64,000 nucleotides of DNA, taken from the NCBI RefSeq assembly GCF_900111395.1, contig NZ_FOHV01000004.1:43257-107256 (forward strand), in the 5' to 3' direction. The notes under the pieces are model-generated. The model did no database searches and was not told the DNA's origin. It was given only the letters and a program-made list of their open reading frames with translations. The first letter of the stretch is position 1; each line of letters starts with the position of its first letter. Made by a program: the position numbers and the translations under genes. Source of the DNA: Thorsellia anophelis DSM 18579 (lineage in GTDB: Bacteria; Pseudomonadota; Gammaproteobacteria; Enterobacterales; Thorselliaceae). This document shows positions 8,075 to 18,553 of this stretch, in pieces.

Positions 8075-8815
8075 ATGTTTCCTGTTGATTTACACATGCA
8101 TACTGTTGCAAGTACCCATGCTTATAGCACAATTCATGATTACATCCCTATTGCAAAAAAAAAAGGCATTAAGCTACTTGCAATAACAGATCATGGGCCT
8201 GATATGGCAGATGCACCCCATTATTGGCATTTTATGAACTTACGTATATGGCCAAGGGTAATTGAGGACGTTGGTGTACTAAGAGGAATTGAAGCAAACA
8301 TAAAAAATCAACAAGGTGACATTGACTGTACTGGTCCAATGCTTAAGGCAGTCGATCTTGTATTAGCAGGGTTTCATGAACCAGTTTATGCCCCTCAAAA
8401 TATTTTCATGCATACTGAGGCTCTTATAGCGGCTATTTCAAATGGTGATGTTCATATTATCAGTCATCCTGGTAATCCTAAATTTCCAATTGATATTAAT
8501 GAAGTTGCAAAAGCTGCAGCTGAATATGGTGTCGCTCTTGAGTTAAATAATTCGTCCTTTACGCATTCACGAGTAGGTAGCGCTGCTAATTGTTTAAAAA
8601 TTGCAGAAGCGGTGCGTGATGCAGGCGGGCTATTGTCGATAGGGTCAGATTCACATATCGCTTACCATTTAGGAGATTTCCCTCATTGTGAATTAATCCT
8701 TCAAAAAACGGAGTTTCCACTCGATAGAGTGATTAACCAAAGTCCTAAAAAAACCTTGGACTTTTTAGCTAGCCGTGGTCGAGATTATCTTGAAGAATTC
8801 AAAGATATTTTATAG
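8075..8815 (+). CDS. ycdX: PHP-superfamily metal-dependent phosphatase YcdX
   Basis: The 246 residues match the length of E. coli YcdX. Metal-ligand motifs of the PHP fold are in order: DLHMHT near residue 5, ITDHGPD near 44, GIEANIK near 72, HPGNP near 131 and [11 protein letters not shown] near 192. The family is a trinuclear-zinc phosphatase whose E. coli member has been connected to swarming motility; a physiological substrate is not established. It overlaps the convergent downstream gene by six bases at the stop codons. Confidence 0.93.
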   Translation: MFPVDLHMHTVASTHAYSTIHDYIPIAKKKGIKLLAITDHGPDMADAPHYWHFMNLRIWPRVIEDVGVLRGIEANIKNQQGDIDCTGPMLKAVDLVLAGFHEPVYAPQNIFMHTEALIAAISNGDVHIISHPGNPKFPIDINEVAKAAAEYGVALELNNSSFTHSRVGSAANCLKIAEAVRDAGGLLSIGSDSHIAYHLGDFPHCELILQKTEFPLDRVINQSPKKTLDFLASRGRDYLEEFKDIL

Positions 8816-9130
8816 TTTTATAACAGGTATCGTATCTGCCTCTAAAATGCCTAAAAATCTAAGCGCTTGTTCTCGAGAATCACCACACATTTCAGCATTA
8901 GGTTGTAATCCATCGCAACATTCCGGTCTGTCAGGTGAAGTAAAAATTTGACAGGTCATTTGTTCACTTAAATGAATACAAGGCTCACCTGCTTTTTTAC
9001 CATTAGGCATACCTGGAATTGGACTCGAAATAGAAGGGGCAATACAACATGCGCCACAATACTCTCTACAGGCAATCACTTCAAATGGTTTATGAGTAAG
9101 TTTAGCGCGATAAGAAACAGACTTTGGCAT
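8810..9130 (-). CDS. YkgJ-family cysteine-cluster protein
   Basis: The 106-residue protein starts [10 protein letters not shown]. It carries the CxxCGACC cluster (CREYCGACC), then [13 protein letters not shown] and RPECCDG. These cysteines are the conserved metal- or cluster-binding set of the YkgJ/UPF0153 family, whose function is unknown. The open frame continues 50 codons further upstream, but the ATG at 9130 has an AGGAAA site and the family begins there, so the longer version is rejected. It is convergent with ycdX. Confidence 0.85.
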   Translation of the reverse strand: MPKSVSYRAKLTHKPFEVIACREYCGACCIAPSISSPIPGMPNGKKAGEPCIHLSEQMTCQIFTSPDRPECCDGLQPNAEMCGDSREQALRFLGILEADTIPVIKL

Positions 9131-9358
9131 GGTTTTTCCTGTTTTAGAATTGAAATTGAGCATTATTGAATATGCATATTTACGAGTTAGTTGTCTGTGT
9201 AATGGTAAATATGTTTTAGTTGATTTCTTTTTTGGACTAACATAACAGTGATTAAAATGTGATTGAGTGAAATAAACCACTTTAATCTATCATTATTTGT
9301 AGAATAAATACATTAATTTTCAGCCAACCTATATTGTAAAGAAGGCAGAGTAGATAAA

Positions 9359-10639
9359 ATGGTTAAATATTATTTGTTAGGTATTTGTTGTATGCTTTTT
9401 TCAGTTAATGCCTTAGCTATTAGCAACTGTCTTGAGGAAGCAAAATATCATCAAGCCCACACTCCATCGATAGAAACTTTAATAATTGATTATTTAAAAA
9501 TTGACACTGAGTCCTATAATTCCACTCAAGAGTATTATGAGCTTGAAGGTATGAAAGATGAGTCTATCCCAATTATCGAAACTAATTGCATACATCCTTC
9601 ACCAGATTTTTTCCCCATAAAAAATGGTGTTTACAATGGACAATATTTTATTTTATTTAAAGGAAGAAGTGATAGTGATGGGGCTGATACTCATCTAATT
9701 GAGATGATATTATTTGATACAAAATCATTTAGAAGGCATATTATTGGCTTAGAATCTATTTCATTTGGTGAGGGAATTTATGGCGAGTACAACTCATCTC
9801 TAAAATTTGACGAGCTGACTTTTTATAGTCATACTTTCATGGGGATTTATTCAGAGGCAGAATTTAGTGATGATTCTGAATTATTTCCAAATAAAGTTAA
9901 GTCATCTGATTATATTGCACTTAAAAATGGTCTTGAAAAGCGTTGTATCAGTTTAGGTCCTGCAAAAGAAGATGATGCATATTTGACCTATATGAAAAAT
10001 GAGGTTATTTATAATTGCCAAGAGAGATTCCAATATACCGCCTCTTTAAGTGAAATGTTATTATCAAATCAAGATTACTCATTTAATAGCTTTGATGGGC
10101 CCGCACAATCTCATGACGAGGTTTTTGATCCATTCAATAGAAAAAGTTATATCTTTAAAGATATAAACAGTTATATGAATACGGATAAGAAATATGAAGT
10201 TCTATCTAATTTTGAATATTATAACAATGGTTCTCCTTTTTTTTATGAGGGTTCGGTTGAGCAGATTTTTGAGCATTATTCAGATCCTTACGCTCTGATT
10301 GAACTAGAGGATTGGTTCGTAAGATTGCAAAATCAGCCAAGCAATATGCTTGATGCCTCAAGGCAAGTTGAACTTCAAGTCAGCATTACAAAAGATCATG
10401 TATCCATTCAAACAAGCCATCCGAATAATTCAGAAAATGTTAAGTGTGATGATAACTATAAAGCTTACTTCAAGCATGACCTTTTAGTGCTCGAATATCA
10501 AGGGATGATAGAAGAGTGTTTAAGCGGTGATAATCGTTTTATTATGATTAAAAGGCTTCAACAAAATTGGAAGGATTTTGTAATACGTGGAAATATCCTA
10601 AATAAGACTGGATGGATTGATTTATATGTAGTGGATTGA
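9359..10639 (+). CDS. Unrecognised secreted protein upstream of the srf cluster
   Basis: The 426-residue protein has a clear signal peptide (MVKYYLLGICCMLFSVNALA, cleavage about residue 20). No transmembrane segment follows. The mature part is acidic and aromatic-rich, with scattered cysteines (about eight) that could pair in the periplasm, and repeated FY/YF patterns suggesting beta structure. I do not recognise a family. A GAAGGCAG ribosome site precedes the ATG. It points into the srf operon, with 364 bases between them, so it may be functionally connected, but it is probably a separate transcript because a small hairpin follows it. Confidence 0.75.
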   Translation: MVKYYLLGICCMLFSVNALAISNCLEEAKYHQAHTPSIETLIIDYLKIDTESYNSTQEYYELEGMKDESIPIIETNCIHPSPDFFPIKNGVYNGQYFILFKGRSDSDGADTHLIEMILFDTKSFRRHIIGLESISFGEGIYGEYNSSLKFDELTFYSHTFMGIYSEAEFSDDSELFPNKVKSSDYIALKNGLEKRCISLGPAKEDDAYLTYMKNEVIYNCQERFQYTASLSEMLLSNQDYSFNSFDGPAQSHDEVFDPFNRKSYIFKDINSYMNTDKKYEVLSNFEYYNNGSPFFYEGSVEQIFEHYSDPYALIELEDWFVRLQNQPSNMLDASRQVELQVSITKDHVSIQTSHPNNSENVKCDDNYKAYFKHDLLVLEYQGMIEECLSGDNRFIMIKRLQQNWKDFVIRGNILNKTGWIDLYVVD

Positions 10640-11003
10640 TTATGTTAAAACCCAATTTGTCAATCAATTATGATAATTGTTTGTTTTAATAATATGTACC
10701 TGAATCAATTTGAATTTAATTTACTAAGGTCATTATCAATAACGTTTTCTAAATGAAACTGCTATATATAATGTGTTCATTGAAAAGCCGTATTGACTTA
10801 GTAAATAAACTATTACTTAAGGCTTGAGATAATATTTATGCTAAACAGCAGCTTAAGATGAAATGAAACATATAATTACATTAATAAGATGATATCGTTT
10901 ATAATGAAGGTATGAAGTATAATAAAAAAATGTAAAATAATTTTTCATCCATTTTTTCTCAACAGTTATTAGTTTTGCTTGATGCATATCTAGGATATAG
11001 TAT
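10640..11003 (+). promoter_or_regulatory. Leader and presumed promoter region of the srf operon
   Basis: This non-coding stretch must carry the promoter for the ten-gene run that follows. A palindrome CAATTAT-G-ATAATTG at 10665-10679, with a T-rich tail, could terminate the preceding gene. No -35/-10 pair with good spacing could be chosen with confidence; a TATAGT close to the srfA start is too close to be sure. No known regulator site was recognised. Confidence 0.4.
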
Positions 11004-12560
11004 ATGAATAAAATTCTTCTACGGAGCCATTCACTTAATGATTTTCAGCCAATTGGTGAGCATGGTAAGCCTGTCTATCAATCAGCAATACAATTAAGGG
11101 AAACATTGAGATTAAGGGGGCGGTTACGGGCGTCTGAATCTTTAGCCATTCCACAAATGAATGAGGCAGGAGATAGAATTGATTGGTATAGTGCTTTTCC
11201 TGGAAATGTAGTGCCTTGGTCATCAGCCTCAGAATCCGAACGATCTATGGCGCTATTACAGTTAGAGAAAATCCATGAAGAGCTAATTGAAGTGAGTGAA
11301 GCCTTATTAGGCAGTGAAAAAAAAGAACAAGCATTATTTGCCAGTCTTTTGCAAAAAGCTAGGCAATTTCCTGATAGCACTCATATTTATTTGGTTGATG
11401 GGCGTCCGGTAGTCACGTTTTGGGGATTTCTTAATAATCTAGAATCAATTCGTTTCAATCCGCTAGATTGCTTAGCCTCTCCTCCTGTAAAATCTCCTCT
11501 TGCAGCTACACCGCCGCCGGTGGTAGATGAGCCGTTAATAATCAAACGAACAAATTGGTTTTGGTGGTTGTTATTGCTTTTACTATTGTTGTTACTATTG
11601 ATTGGCGGTTATTTTTTATATAAGCATTTGACTGCACCAGATCTCACAATGCCTTCTCCTACATTGACTACTCCTGACATAACGATTCCAGATACAAATT
11701 TGCCTGATATAAAGGTACCTGAGTTAGAATTACCAGAAGTGCAATTACCTGATGTCACATTGCCCGAGGTAATTGTGCCTGATGGTTCACTACCTAATAT
11801 ATCATTACCAAATGTGACTTTGCCTGAAATAGGTGTAGGCGAGGGTACGATTAACCAATTAACAGGGCAAGAGACTACAAGCCAAAACTTAGATGAAACA
11901 AATAGAAGTGCCCCAGAACAAGCGGAAGAAAACTCAACATCAGCAGATGACAATAGTTCAAATGAGGCACAATCAGAGGATACTACTCCTCCACAGCAGC
12001 AAGATGAATCAAAAGCTGATCCAAAAGAGGAGTCAACGTCTGAACCCGCTAATCAAACCCCACCTGAATTAGGTGCGTCTGATGGGGAAACAGAGGGTGA
12101 AAGTTCCTCTAAAGAGGGAGAAGCTCCCCCAATGCAAGGTGAACAGCAGAAACCAGAAGAAGCAATACCTACTGAACAACCTAAACCACTTTCTATCCCA
12201 GAATCGGCTAAAGCAACTGAGGGTACTGATTTTTTAAATGGTGCGTGGAAAGCCACTGGTGGGATCCAAGATGCAAAAACAGGCAAACCACTTGCTTTGA
12301 CGTATGATTTTAAAGAGGGGGCGGGGAAAGCTCAAGTCACTAGAAGTGATGGTGTGGTCTGTGAAGGAACAGTCAGTGCAGGATTGAAAAGTGGTGAGCT
12401 TGGTATTAATAATCAATCAGTTGCAAATTGTACAGATGGCTCGACCTATAGCTTACCAGAAATTGTCTGCACACAAGAGGGTGGTGTGAATGCAACTTGT
12501 AAAGGTCAATACGAAAATGGGACGAATTTTCCAATCAATATGAAAACAACTACAAATTAA
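11004..12560 (+). CDS. srfA: SrfA-like bitopic membrane protein
   Basis: The 518-residue protein opens the srf operon. Residues 1-150 are a soluble domain with DWYSAFPGNVVPW and HIYLVDGRPVVTFWG. A single helix of Trp and Leu (about 184-208, WFWWLLLLL...) crosses the membrane. Next comes a spacer of about a dozen Pro-containing pentapeptides of type LP(D/E/N)(V/I)x (about 212-278), an acidic Ser/Glu/Gln-rich linker to about 395, and a compact C-terminal domain (about 408-515) with FLNGAWKATGGIQD and four cysteines. With few positive charges after the helix, the C-terminus should be periplasmic. Order and neighbours match SrfA of srfABC loci; the function is unknown. The N-terminal domain recurs in the vWA gene at 30584-32011. 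Confidence 0.75.
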   Translation: MNKILLRSHSLNDFQPIGEHGKPVYQSAIQLRETLRLRGRLRASESLAIPQMNEAGDRIDWYSAFPGNVVPWSSASESERSMALLQLEKIHEELIEVSEALLGSEKKEQALFASLLQKARQFPDSTHIYLVDGRPVVTFWGFLNNLESIRFNPLDCLASPPVKSPLAATPPPVVDEPLIIKRTNWFWWLLLLLLLLLLLIGGYFLYKHLTAPDLTMPSPTLTTPDITIPDTNLPDIKVPELELPEVQLPDVTLPEVIVPDGSLPNISLPNVTLPEIGVGEGTINQLTGQETTSQNLDETNRSAPEQAEENSTSADDNSSNEAQSEDTTPPQQQDESKADPKEESTSEPANQTPPELGASDGETEGESSSKEGEAPPMQGEQQKPEEAIPTEQPKPLSIPESAKATEGTDFLNGAWKATGGIQDAKTGKPLALTYDFKEGAGKAQVTRSDGVVCEGTVSAGLKSGELGINNQSVANCTDGSTYSLPEIVCTQEGGVNATCKGQYENGTNFPINMKTTTN

Positions 12561-12661
12561 AAGCGAGTATCGGCAAAACATAACGTAGCCTGATAAAAGG
12601 GTGGCGATAGTAATAGATTTTAAATGCGATTGATAGTTAAAAGGCGAGGAGTAAGAACAAT

Positions 12662-15600
12662 ATGTTAGCACCCTTAATAGACTTTAAAGAAAAAATTACA
12701 CTGATTGAAGATAGTGGGATCCAATTTTTAGATTTTGGATTTAAGGCATCATTAAAAAAGGCTAGGCCTGGTGAATTTATTAAGTCTACGGTCCAAGGAG
12801 CACTTATCAGATTAGTTTATGATGAGCGTAAAGATGACTACGTTCAACCTGGTACTGATAAGGTGACTCAAGGACAGCTTTCATTTTCTCTTGATGAATC
12901 GGTAACTTTACTGGAAGGGATATGGTTACCTTTACCATTTTTCCGATATAGTCCGCCACGCAATTTTATTGAAGGGCCGATTAATTGGGTAAGAGGGCAA
13001 ATCGTTAAACTAGATGAGCCTGATGAAGAAGGTAATGAATATCGAGTTATTTTGGCATTTGATACAAAAGTTTTTGATAACACAGCTAATGCACAATATC
13101 TGGCACCTACTCGTGAAGATGTGAATAGTGGCGTTAACTTTGGCTTAGCTTTTCAATCAAATCAACATGGTGATTTTTTAGGATTTAAATGGGTTAATAG
13201 TTGGCTAGTTGAAGTCTTTAAAGAACAAGCTGTGACAAGATTAAAAATGTACAGCGAAGACATTGAAATTGCGTTAACAGATCTAAACCATCAAGCTCAT
13301 TATTTAAATGTCCTTGCAATTTTAGGCGAGCACATTACTGTTCCTGATATTCAAATGAATGCATGTTTGAGAAATAAGCAGGATAAAGCTATTTCAGTTG
13401 ATCTCTTGTTAGATGTAGGTAATTCTAGAACCTGTGGTATTTTGGTTGAACATCACGATGGAGACAAAGAAACCTTAGAACAAATTTATGAACTGAGGCT
13501 AAGAGATATATCAATTCCTCACAAAGTCTATCAAGAGCCCTTTGAGAGCCGAATTGAATTTGCTCAAGCTGAGTTTGGTAAAAAGGATTTCTGTGTGCAA
13601 AGCGGGCGATATGATGCGTTTACATGGCCAACAATGACACGAGTTGGATCTGAAGCGAGTAGACTTGCTTCCCAGCGATTAGGAACTGAAGGCTCTACAG
13701 GCATTTCAAGTCCTAAACGCTATTTGTGGGATGAAGATGCTTATGAGGTCGGTTGGAGATTTAATCGTGCATTTGTCAAATCAGATCATGAACCGTTAGC
13801 TACTGCTGCACCAATGATTAATTTAATTAATGATACCGGAGAGGCACTATATACATTAGATATGGAAGAACGCATGCCCGTGTTTTCGCCACAATATTGT
13901 CGCTCATCATTGATGACATTTATGTTAAGTGAAGTACTCACGCAAGCATTAATACAAATGAATAGTGCAGGGCAAAGGTTGCAAATGAGTCATGCAAGAG
14001 CACCAAGAATTCTTAAAAATATTATCCTGACAGTCCCTCCGTCTATGCCGAAACCGGAGCGTATTATATTTGAAAAAAGAATGAGCCAAGCAATAGGATT
14101 AGTTTGGAAGAGTTTAGGTTGGCATGAAATAGACGCGCCTTTAGAAATGTCTAATATTACGCTTTCTAATAGTGATTTAACCGCTATGCCTATCCCTAAA
14201 ATTAATATTCAATGGGATGAGGCGACCTGTGGCCAGATGGTTTATCTTTATAATGAGACTCAAAATTGTTTTGGTGGTAGACCTGAGGAATTTTTTGCCT
14301 CACTCGCAAGGCCAGATAAACGGTCTTTGCTAGGTGATAAATTTGGTAAAACATTAAATATTGCTTCGATTGATATTGGTGGAGGAACAACTGATCTTGT
14401 TGTGACACATTACAAGCTTGATGAAGGGTTAGGGAGTAATGTAGGCATTTATCCAATTCAACAATTTAGAGATGGCTTTAAAATTGCTGGGGATGATATT
14501 TTACTTGATGTGATTCAACTATTTGTCATCCCTCAATTTAGAAAAGCGTTATCAAATGTAGGGATAAGCAACCCAGATGGATTACTTTCAAGGTTATTAG
14601 GCTCAGAACGTGCTACCGCTCAGCAACAAGTACTAAGGCAGCAATTCACATTACAGATATTAAGTCCACTAGGTCTGGCAATATTAAGGGAATATGAGCA
14701 ATATAATCCTAAATTGAGATTTGCCAAAATAGACAATACAGTAGCAGATTTGCTAGGCGCCACTCAAAGGCCAACTGAAAATGTGCTTGAGTATTTTCAT
14801 CAAGAAATGCGCCGTGAGCTTGGTGTTCAATCTTTGGACTTTAACTTATTAGGTATTCGCATTACTTTTGAGCTAGCCGAATTACATAATGCCTTCTTAA
14901 CTGGAAGAATGAATATTACCCATAGCGTAAAAGCCTTATCTGAAGTGGTTTATCATTATGGTTGCGATGTTTTACTACTCACTGGTAGACCTTCTAGATT
15001 ACCAGGTATTGTTGCCTTATTTAATCAATTACAACCGGTACCTGCAACGCGTATATTACCTTTGCATGGCTATTACACTGGTGAGTGGTATCCTTTCAAT
15101 AAACAAGGAAGAATTGATGATCCTAAATCTACTGCTGCTGTAGGTGCAATGCTCTGTTTGCTTGCAGATAATCAAAGATTACCAAATTTTTATTTTAGAG
15201 CTTCTAATTTTAGGCCTTATTCTACGGTGCGTTATCTTGGCATGTTAGATAACAGTAATATGATTAAAAATGACAATGTCTACTACAAAGAAATTAATCT
15301 AGACGATACTGAATTTGAATTAGCTGAAACAAATTTTGAAATGCGTGGGTCCATGCGTTTAGGGTATCGACAGCTAGAAATAGAAAGATGGCCGGCTGCT
15401 GCACTTTATACTTTAACGATAAATTCTCAACGAGCACGTGAAGAAATTGCTAAAGGGGGAATTTTAAAAGTGACGTTAACTGCAAAACCAGATAAATCAA
15501 TTTCAAATGAAATGAGACGTAACGCAATTGCACTGGAAAAAAGGATTTATGTTGATAGAGTTGAATTAATCAATCATGAAGGAATTGATAGACCTGCTAC

Positions 15601-15697
15601 TCCAAGTGATGTGAAATTGCAACTTAACACACTTTCAGATACAGGACTTGGTGCAACGCATTACTGGATGGATAGTGGAAGGGTACTTACAAAATGA
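12662..15697 (+). CDS. srfB: SrfB-family protein with actin/Hsp70-like ATPase motifs
   Basis: The 1011-residue protein matches the SrfB family in size, position and motifs. It shows the three nucleotide signatures of the actin/Hsp70 fold: a phosphate-1-type strand LLLDVGNSRTCGILVE near residue 247, the phosphate-2 strand SIDIGGGTTDLVVTHY near 567, and an adenosine-type strand VLLLTGRPSRLPGI near 769. About 240 residues precede the first motif and 200 follow the last. It has no signal peptide or membrane segment, so it is cytoplasmic. A GGCGAGGAG site precedes the ATG, and its TGA overlaps the srfC ATG (ATGA). ATPase activity is inferred. Confidence 0.9.
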   Translation: MLAPLIDFKEKITLIEDSGIQFLDFGFKASLKKARPGEFIKSTVQGALIRLVYDERKDDYVQPGTDKVTQGQLSFSLDESVTLLEGIWLPLPFFRYSPPRNFIEGPINWVRGQIVKLDEPDEEGNEYRVILAFDTKVFDNTANAQYLAPTREDVNSGVNFGLAFQSNQHGDFLGFKWVNSWLVEVFKEQAVTRLKMYSEDIEIALTDLNHQAHYLNVLAILGEHITVPDIQMNACLRNKQDKAISVDLLLDVGNSRTCGILVEHHDGDKETLEQIYELRLRDISIPHKVYQEPFESRIEFAQAEFGKKDFCVQSGRYDAFTWPTMTRVGSEASRLASQRLGTEGSTGISSPKRYLWDEDAYEVGWRFNRAFVKSDHEPLATAAPMINLINDTGEALYTLDMEERMPVFSPQYCRSSLMTFMLSEVLTQALIQMNSAGQRLQMSHARAPRILKNIILTVPPSMPKPERIIFEKRMSQAIGLVWKSLGWHEIDAPLEMSNITLSNSDLTAMPIPKINIQWDEATCGQMVYLYNETQNCFGGRPEEFFASLARPDKRSLLGDKFGKTLNIASIDIGGGTTDLVVTHYKLDEGLGSNVGIYPIQQFRDGFKIAGDDILLDVIQLFVIPQFRKALSNVGISNPDGLLSRLLGSERATAQQQVLRQQFTLQILSPLGLAILREYEQYNPKLRFAKIDNTVADLLGATQRPTENVLEYFHQEMRRELGVQSLDFNLLGIRITFELAELHNAFLTGRMNITHSVKALSEVVYHYGCDVLLLTGRPSRLPGIVALFNQLQPVPATRILPLHGYYTGEWYPFNKQGRIDDPKSTAAVGAMLCLLADNQRLPNFYFRASNFRPYSTVRYLGMLDNSNMIKNDNVYYKEINLDDTEFELAETNFEMRGSMRLGYRQLEIERWPAAALYTLTINSQRAREEIAKGGILKVTLTAKPDKSISNEMRRNAIALEKRIYVDRVELINHEGIDRPATPSDVKLQLNTLSDTGLGATHYWMDSGRVLTK

Positions 15698-18495
15698 TAA
15701 ACGCATTAATAAACCAAACTCAACTTAAAAGCATTTCAATTGAACAGCAAGCATTAGTTAAAAACTGGGTTAATCTTTATGAAGGATCTGGACAAGCGAT
15801 TGACTGGATTAAAAAGGTAAGAAAAGAGTCTAAGCGCGTTAATGGTGAGGCTGATAATTTAATCATTAAATTAAGGCGTGCTAGAAATTTATCAAAAAGT
15901 CTTTCTCATGCCACTATGCAACCAATGACAGTTGGCTTTTTTGGTTTATCCCAAGCAGGAAAATCGTACCTTATCTCATCTTTAGCTGCAAGTAGTGATA
16001 CGGGTAAATTAGCGACTCAGTTAGGTGAGCATCAGCTTGATTTTATAAACCACATCAATCCACCTGGTGGGGGGAAAGAAGCAACAGGCTTAGTGACACG
16101 GTTTAGTTCACGTCATAGCGACGCTCCTAAAGACTTTCCCGTTGAATTATCAGTTTTTAATGAGATTGAAATTGCAAAAATATTAGCTAATGCATTTTTT
16201 AATGATTTTAATCAGCAAAAAGTTCGCAATGAGTTTGATGAAAATTATATCAATCAGCATTTACAAGCATTAATGAAGCGTAAACAAAACAATATTATAC
16301 CAGGTGTTGACTCTGATGATGTTGTTTCTTTATGGGATTACATGGTTCGCTTGGCCGAGAAGAGTCAAAATCAATTTAAAGTACATTATTGGCCGATTGC
16401 AATTGAATTAGCCCCATACTTAACTCTAGCAGATAGAGCCGAATTATTCTCACTTCTTTGGGGGGCTTTGCCTGAATTAACCGAAGCGTATCGTGATTTT
16501 GCTTTTGCTATCTCGAATATGGCCGGTGCAAAAAAGGTTTTTGCACCGCTAAGCGCGCTTGTCACTGAGCATGCAGGTGTTTATTCACAAAAAGATAGCA
16601 TTATGAATGTAGATATGCTGAGCAGGCTAAAAACCGAAGATGATTTTAAGATTAATATTGTTACTGCAGATAATGTTAACCAACCCATTTCAGTATCGAT
16701 TGCTATGTTAGCAGCCTTGACTGTAGAACTCTATATTCCTTTAAGTGATAAAACCAGTGAACCTCTGTTTGAATCTGTTGATCTACTTGATTTTCCAGGT
16801 TATAGAGGACGATTATCTTTAGAATCAATGCAGCAAGTTGCAAATAATGATGCTCAAGATGAGTCCGAAGATATTCTTTCGCAATTGTTTTTACGCGGTA
16901 AAGTTGCTTACTTGTTTGAGCGCTACACTGATAATCAAGAAATGAATACCTTGATTATGTGTACTGCTTCCTCAAAACAATCAGATGTCACTTCCGTAGG
17001 ACCCGTATTAGATGATTGGATTAAACGTACTCAGGGCGAGGACTATATTGCAAGAAGTAAGCGTAAAGCAGGGCTAATTTGGGCTTTGACCATGTTTGAT
17101 ATGCGAGTTGGGCAAAGTTTAACGCTAGATGAATCACAATTAAATGATGTTTGGGGTACTGGTGGGTTAATGAAGATGGCGATGCTTGAACGTTTTGGTC
17201 AATACGATTGGCTGCAAAATTGGGATGGCAAACCGTTTAATAATACCTTTTTAGTTCGTAAACCGAGACTAGAACAATTTTCATCGATTATTTTGGATGA
17301 TAATCATGAAGTTTCTATTAATCCTAATCATGAGAGCAAATTGGCTTTAATGAGACAAACCTTTGTACAAGACGAAACCATAAATAAGCATATTGCGAGT
17401 TCTGCTGAAGCGTGGGACGCGATGATGACACTGAACGATGGTGGTATGGATAGAATGACCGCGACGTTAAAAGAAACTGCCATTTTAGCAAATAAAATTT
17501 CTCGTATTAAAGAGCAATTAGAACAAATTAAACATGATCTAATTGATAATCGGTTAATGCATTGGTATCAAGCTCAAGGGGCTGCAGATTTTCAATTAAA
17601 ACAACAGGTAGCAAGAGAAGTTGTGGAAGGATTGAATAAACAAGCAAAAAGGCATGGGGAAATATTAGTCGCTTTACTTCCAGAGCAAAAAATATTAGAA
17701 CGTTTATATTTACAAGATGCGAATTTCGCTACGAATCTGGGTGGACAAACAAATGAGTCAACACAAACGGGATCATCAATGTTAGATGACCCATTTAGTT
17801 CAGATAACTCATTTGGGGATGGAATTGATTTATTCTCAGATGCACCTGTTAGTTTTGATGAATTTGCATCAAAAGAAGCAATTAATGCACATCATGATGC
17901 AGCAATTGCTGATCAAGATAAACTATTTACAGAAGCACTTATGAGTGAGTGGTTTGCTCATCTACGGCAGCTACCAGAAAATACAGAGCTATTAAATGTG
18001 CTTGGTGTACCAAGGAATATAATGGAGAAATTCATAGATGAACTGATAACCGCAGTAGTGAGATTAAGAGTTGAGCAAACTTTATTGGAGAAATTTAGAG
18101 GTACTGAACATATTGGTGTACGACGTGAAAGACTTGTCAGCAGGCAAGTTTTCAAAGCGTTAACTCATCTAGGGGATTTTTTATCATGGTTAGGATACTT
18201 AGACGTAGCTATGGAACAAAGACCTAAAAGTAGGGTGGTTGCAGGCGAAGAAATTTTTAAGTTACCAGAGGCCACTTATCCTGTTTTACCCTCTATAAAA
18301 GAATCCAATCAATTGCTTACTTTGGATAACCAGCCTACTAGGTATACTGAACGTTATGTTTATGATTGGTTAGTTGGTTTAATGAAACTCATTGAGGAAA
18401 ATGCAGGTCATAGTGCAGGTCGAGAAATTGCAGCTGAAGACAATGAACGCTTAGGAATGATTATTTCACTTATGAGAGCAAATACATTAAATTAA
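15694..18495 (+). CDS. srfC: SrfC-family P-loop GTPase-like protein
   Basis: The 933-residue protein has a Walker A motif GLSQAGKS near residues 84-91 in the strand context TVGFFGLSQAGKSYLISSL. A G3-type motif DLLDFPGYRGRL sits near 363-374. Together with the long helical remainder, this suggests a dynamin-like or large-GTPase architecture. It has no signal or membrane segment. A low-complexity Ser/Asp/Phe-rich linker lies near 690-725 before a helical C-terminal domain. It matches SrfC of srfABC loci and is translationally coupled to srfB, so the two should be made in fixed ratio and act together. Nucleotide choice is not proven by sequence; no clear NKxD was identified. Confidence 0.87.
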   Translation: MINALINQTQLKSISIEQQALVKNWVNLYEGSGQAIDWIKKVRKESKRVNGEADNLIIKLRRARNLSKSLSHATMQPMTVGFFGLSQAGKSYLISSLAASSDTGKLATQLGEHQLDFINHINPPGGGKEATGLVTRFSSRHSDAPKDFPVELSVFNEIEIAKILANAFFNDFNQQKVRNEFDENYINQHLQALMKRKQNNIIPGVDSDDVVSLWDYMVRLAEKSQNQFKVHYWPIAIELAPYLTLADRAELFSLLWGALPELTEAYRDFAFAISNMAGAKKVFAPLSALVTEHAGVYSQKDSIMNVDMLSRLKTEDDFKINIVTADNVNQPISVSIAMLAALTVELYIPLSDKTSEPLFESVDLLDFPGYRGRLSLESMQQVANNDAQDESEDILSQLFLRGKVAYLFERYTDNQEMNTLIMCTASSKQSDVTSVGPVLDDWIKRTQGEDYIARSKRKAGLIWALTMFDMRVGQSLTLDESQLNDVWGTGGLMKMAMLERFGQYDWLQNWDGKPFNNTFLVRKPRLEQFSSIILDDNHEVSINPNHESKLALMRQTFVQDETINKHIASSAEAWDAMMTLNDGGMDRMTATLKETAILANKISRIKEQLEQIKHDLIDNRLMHWYQAQGAADFQLKQQVAREVVEGLNKQAKRHGEILVALLPEQKILERLYLQDANFATNLGGQTNESTQTGSSMLDDPFSSDNSFGDGIDLFSDAPVSFDEFASKEAINAHHDAAIADQDKLFTEALMSEWFAHLRQLPENTELLNVLGVPRNIMEKFIDELITAVVRLRVEQTLLEKFRGTEHIGVRRERLVSRQVFKALTHLGDFLSWLGYLDVAMEQRPKSRVVAGEEIFKLPEATYPVLPSIKESNQLLTLDNQPTRYTERYVYDWLVGLMKLIEENAGHSAGREIAAEDNERLGMIISLMRANTLN

Positions 18496-18553
18496 TAAAA
18501 CGTAACACTATGAATATTTGAATGTTACTGTGCTATTTTAAAATGGAGTTATT

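Noticed and set aside
9131..9280. N-terminal extension of the YkgJ-type protein by 50 residues
   Set aside because: The ATG at 9130 has an AGGAAA site and family-like start; the extension has no resemblance to the family.
11609..11953. Open frame of 114 codons on the minus strand inside srfA
   Set aside because: It mirrors the periodic LPxxx repeat of srfA; the repeat composition produces an antisense frame of Ser/Gly, with no ribosome site.
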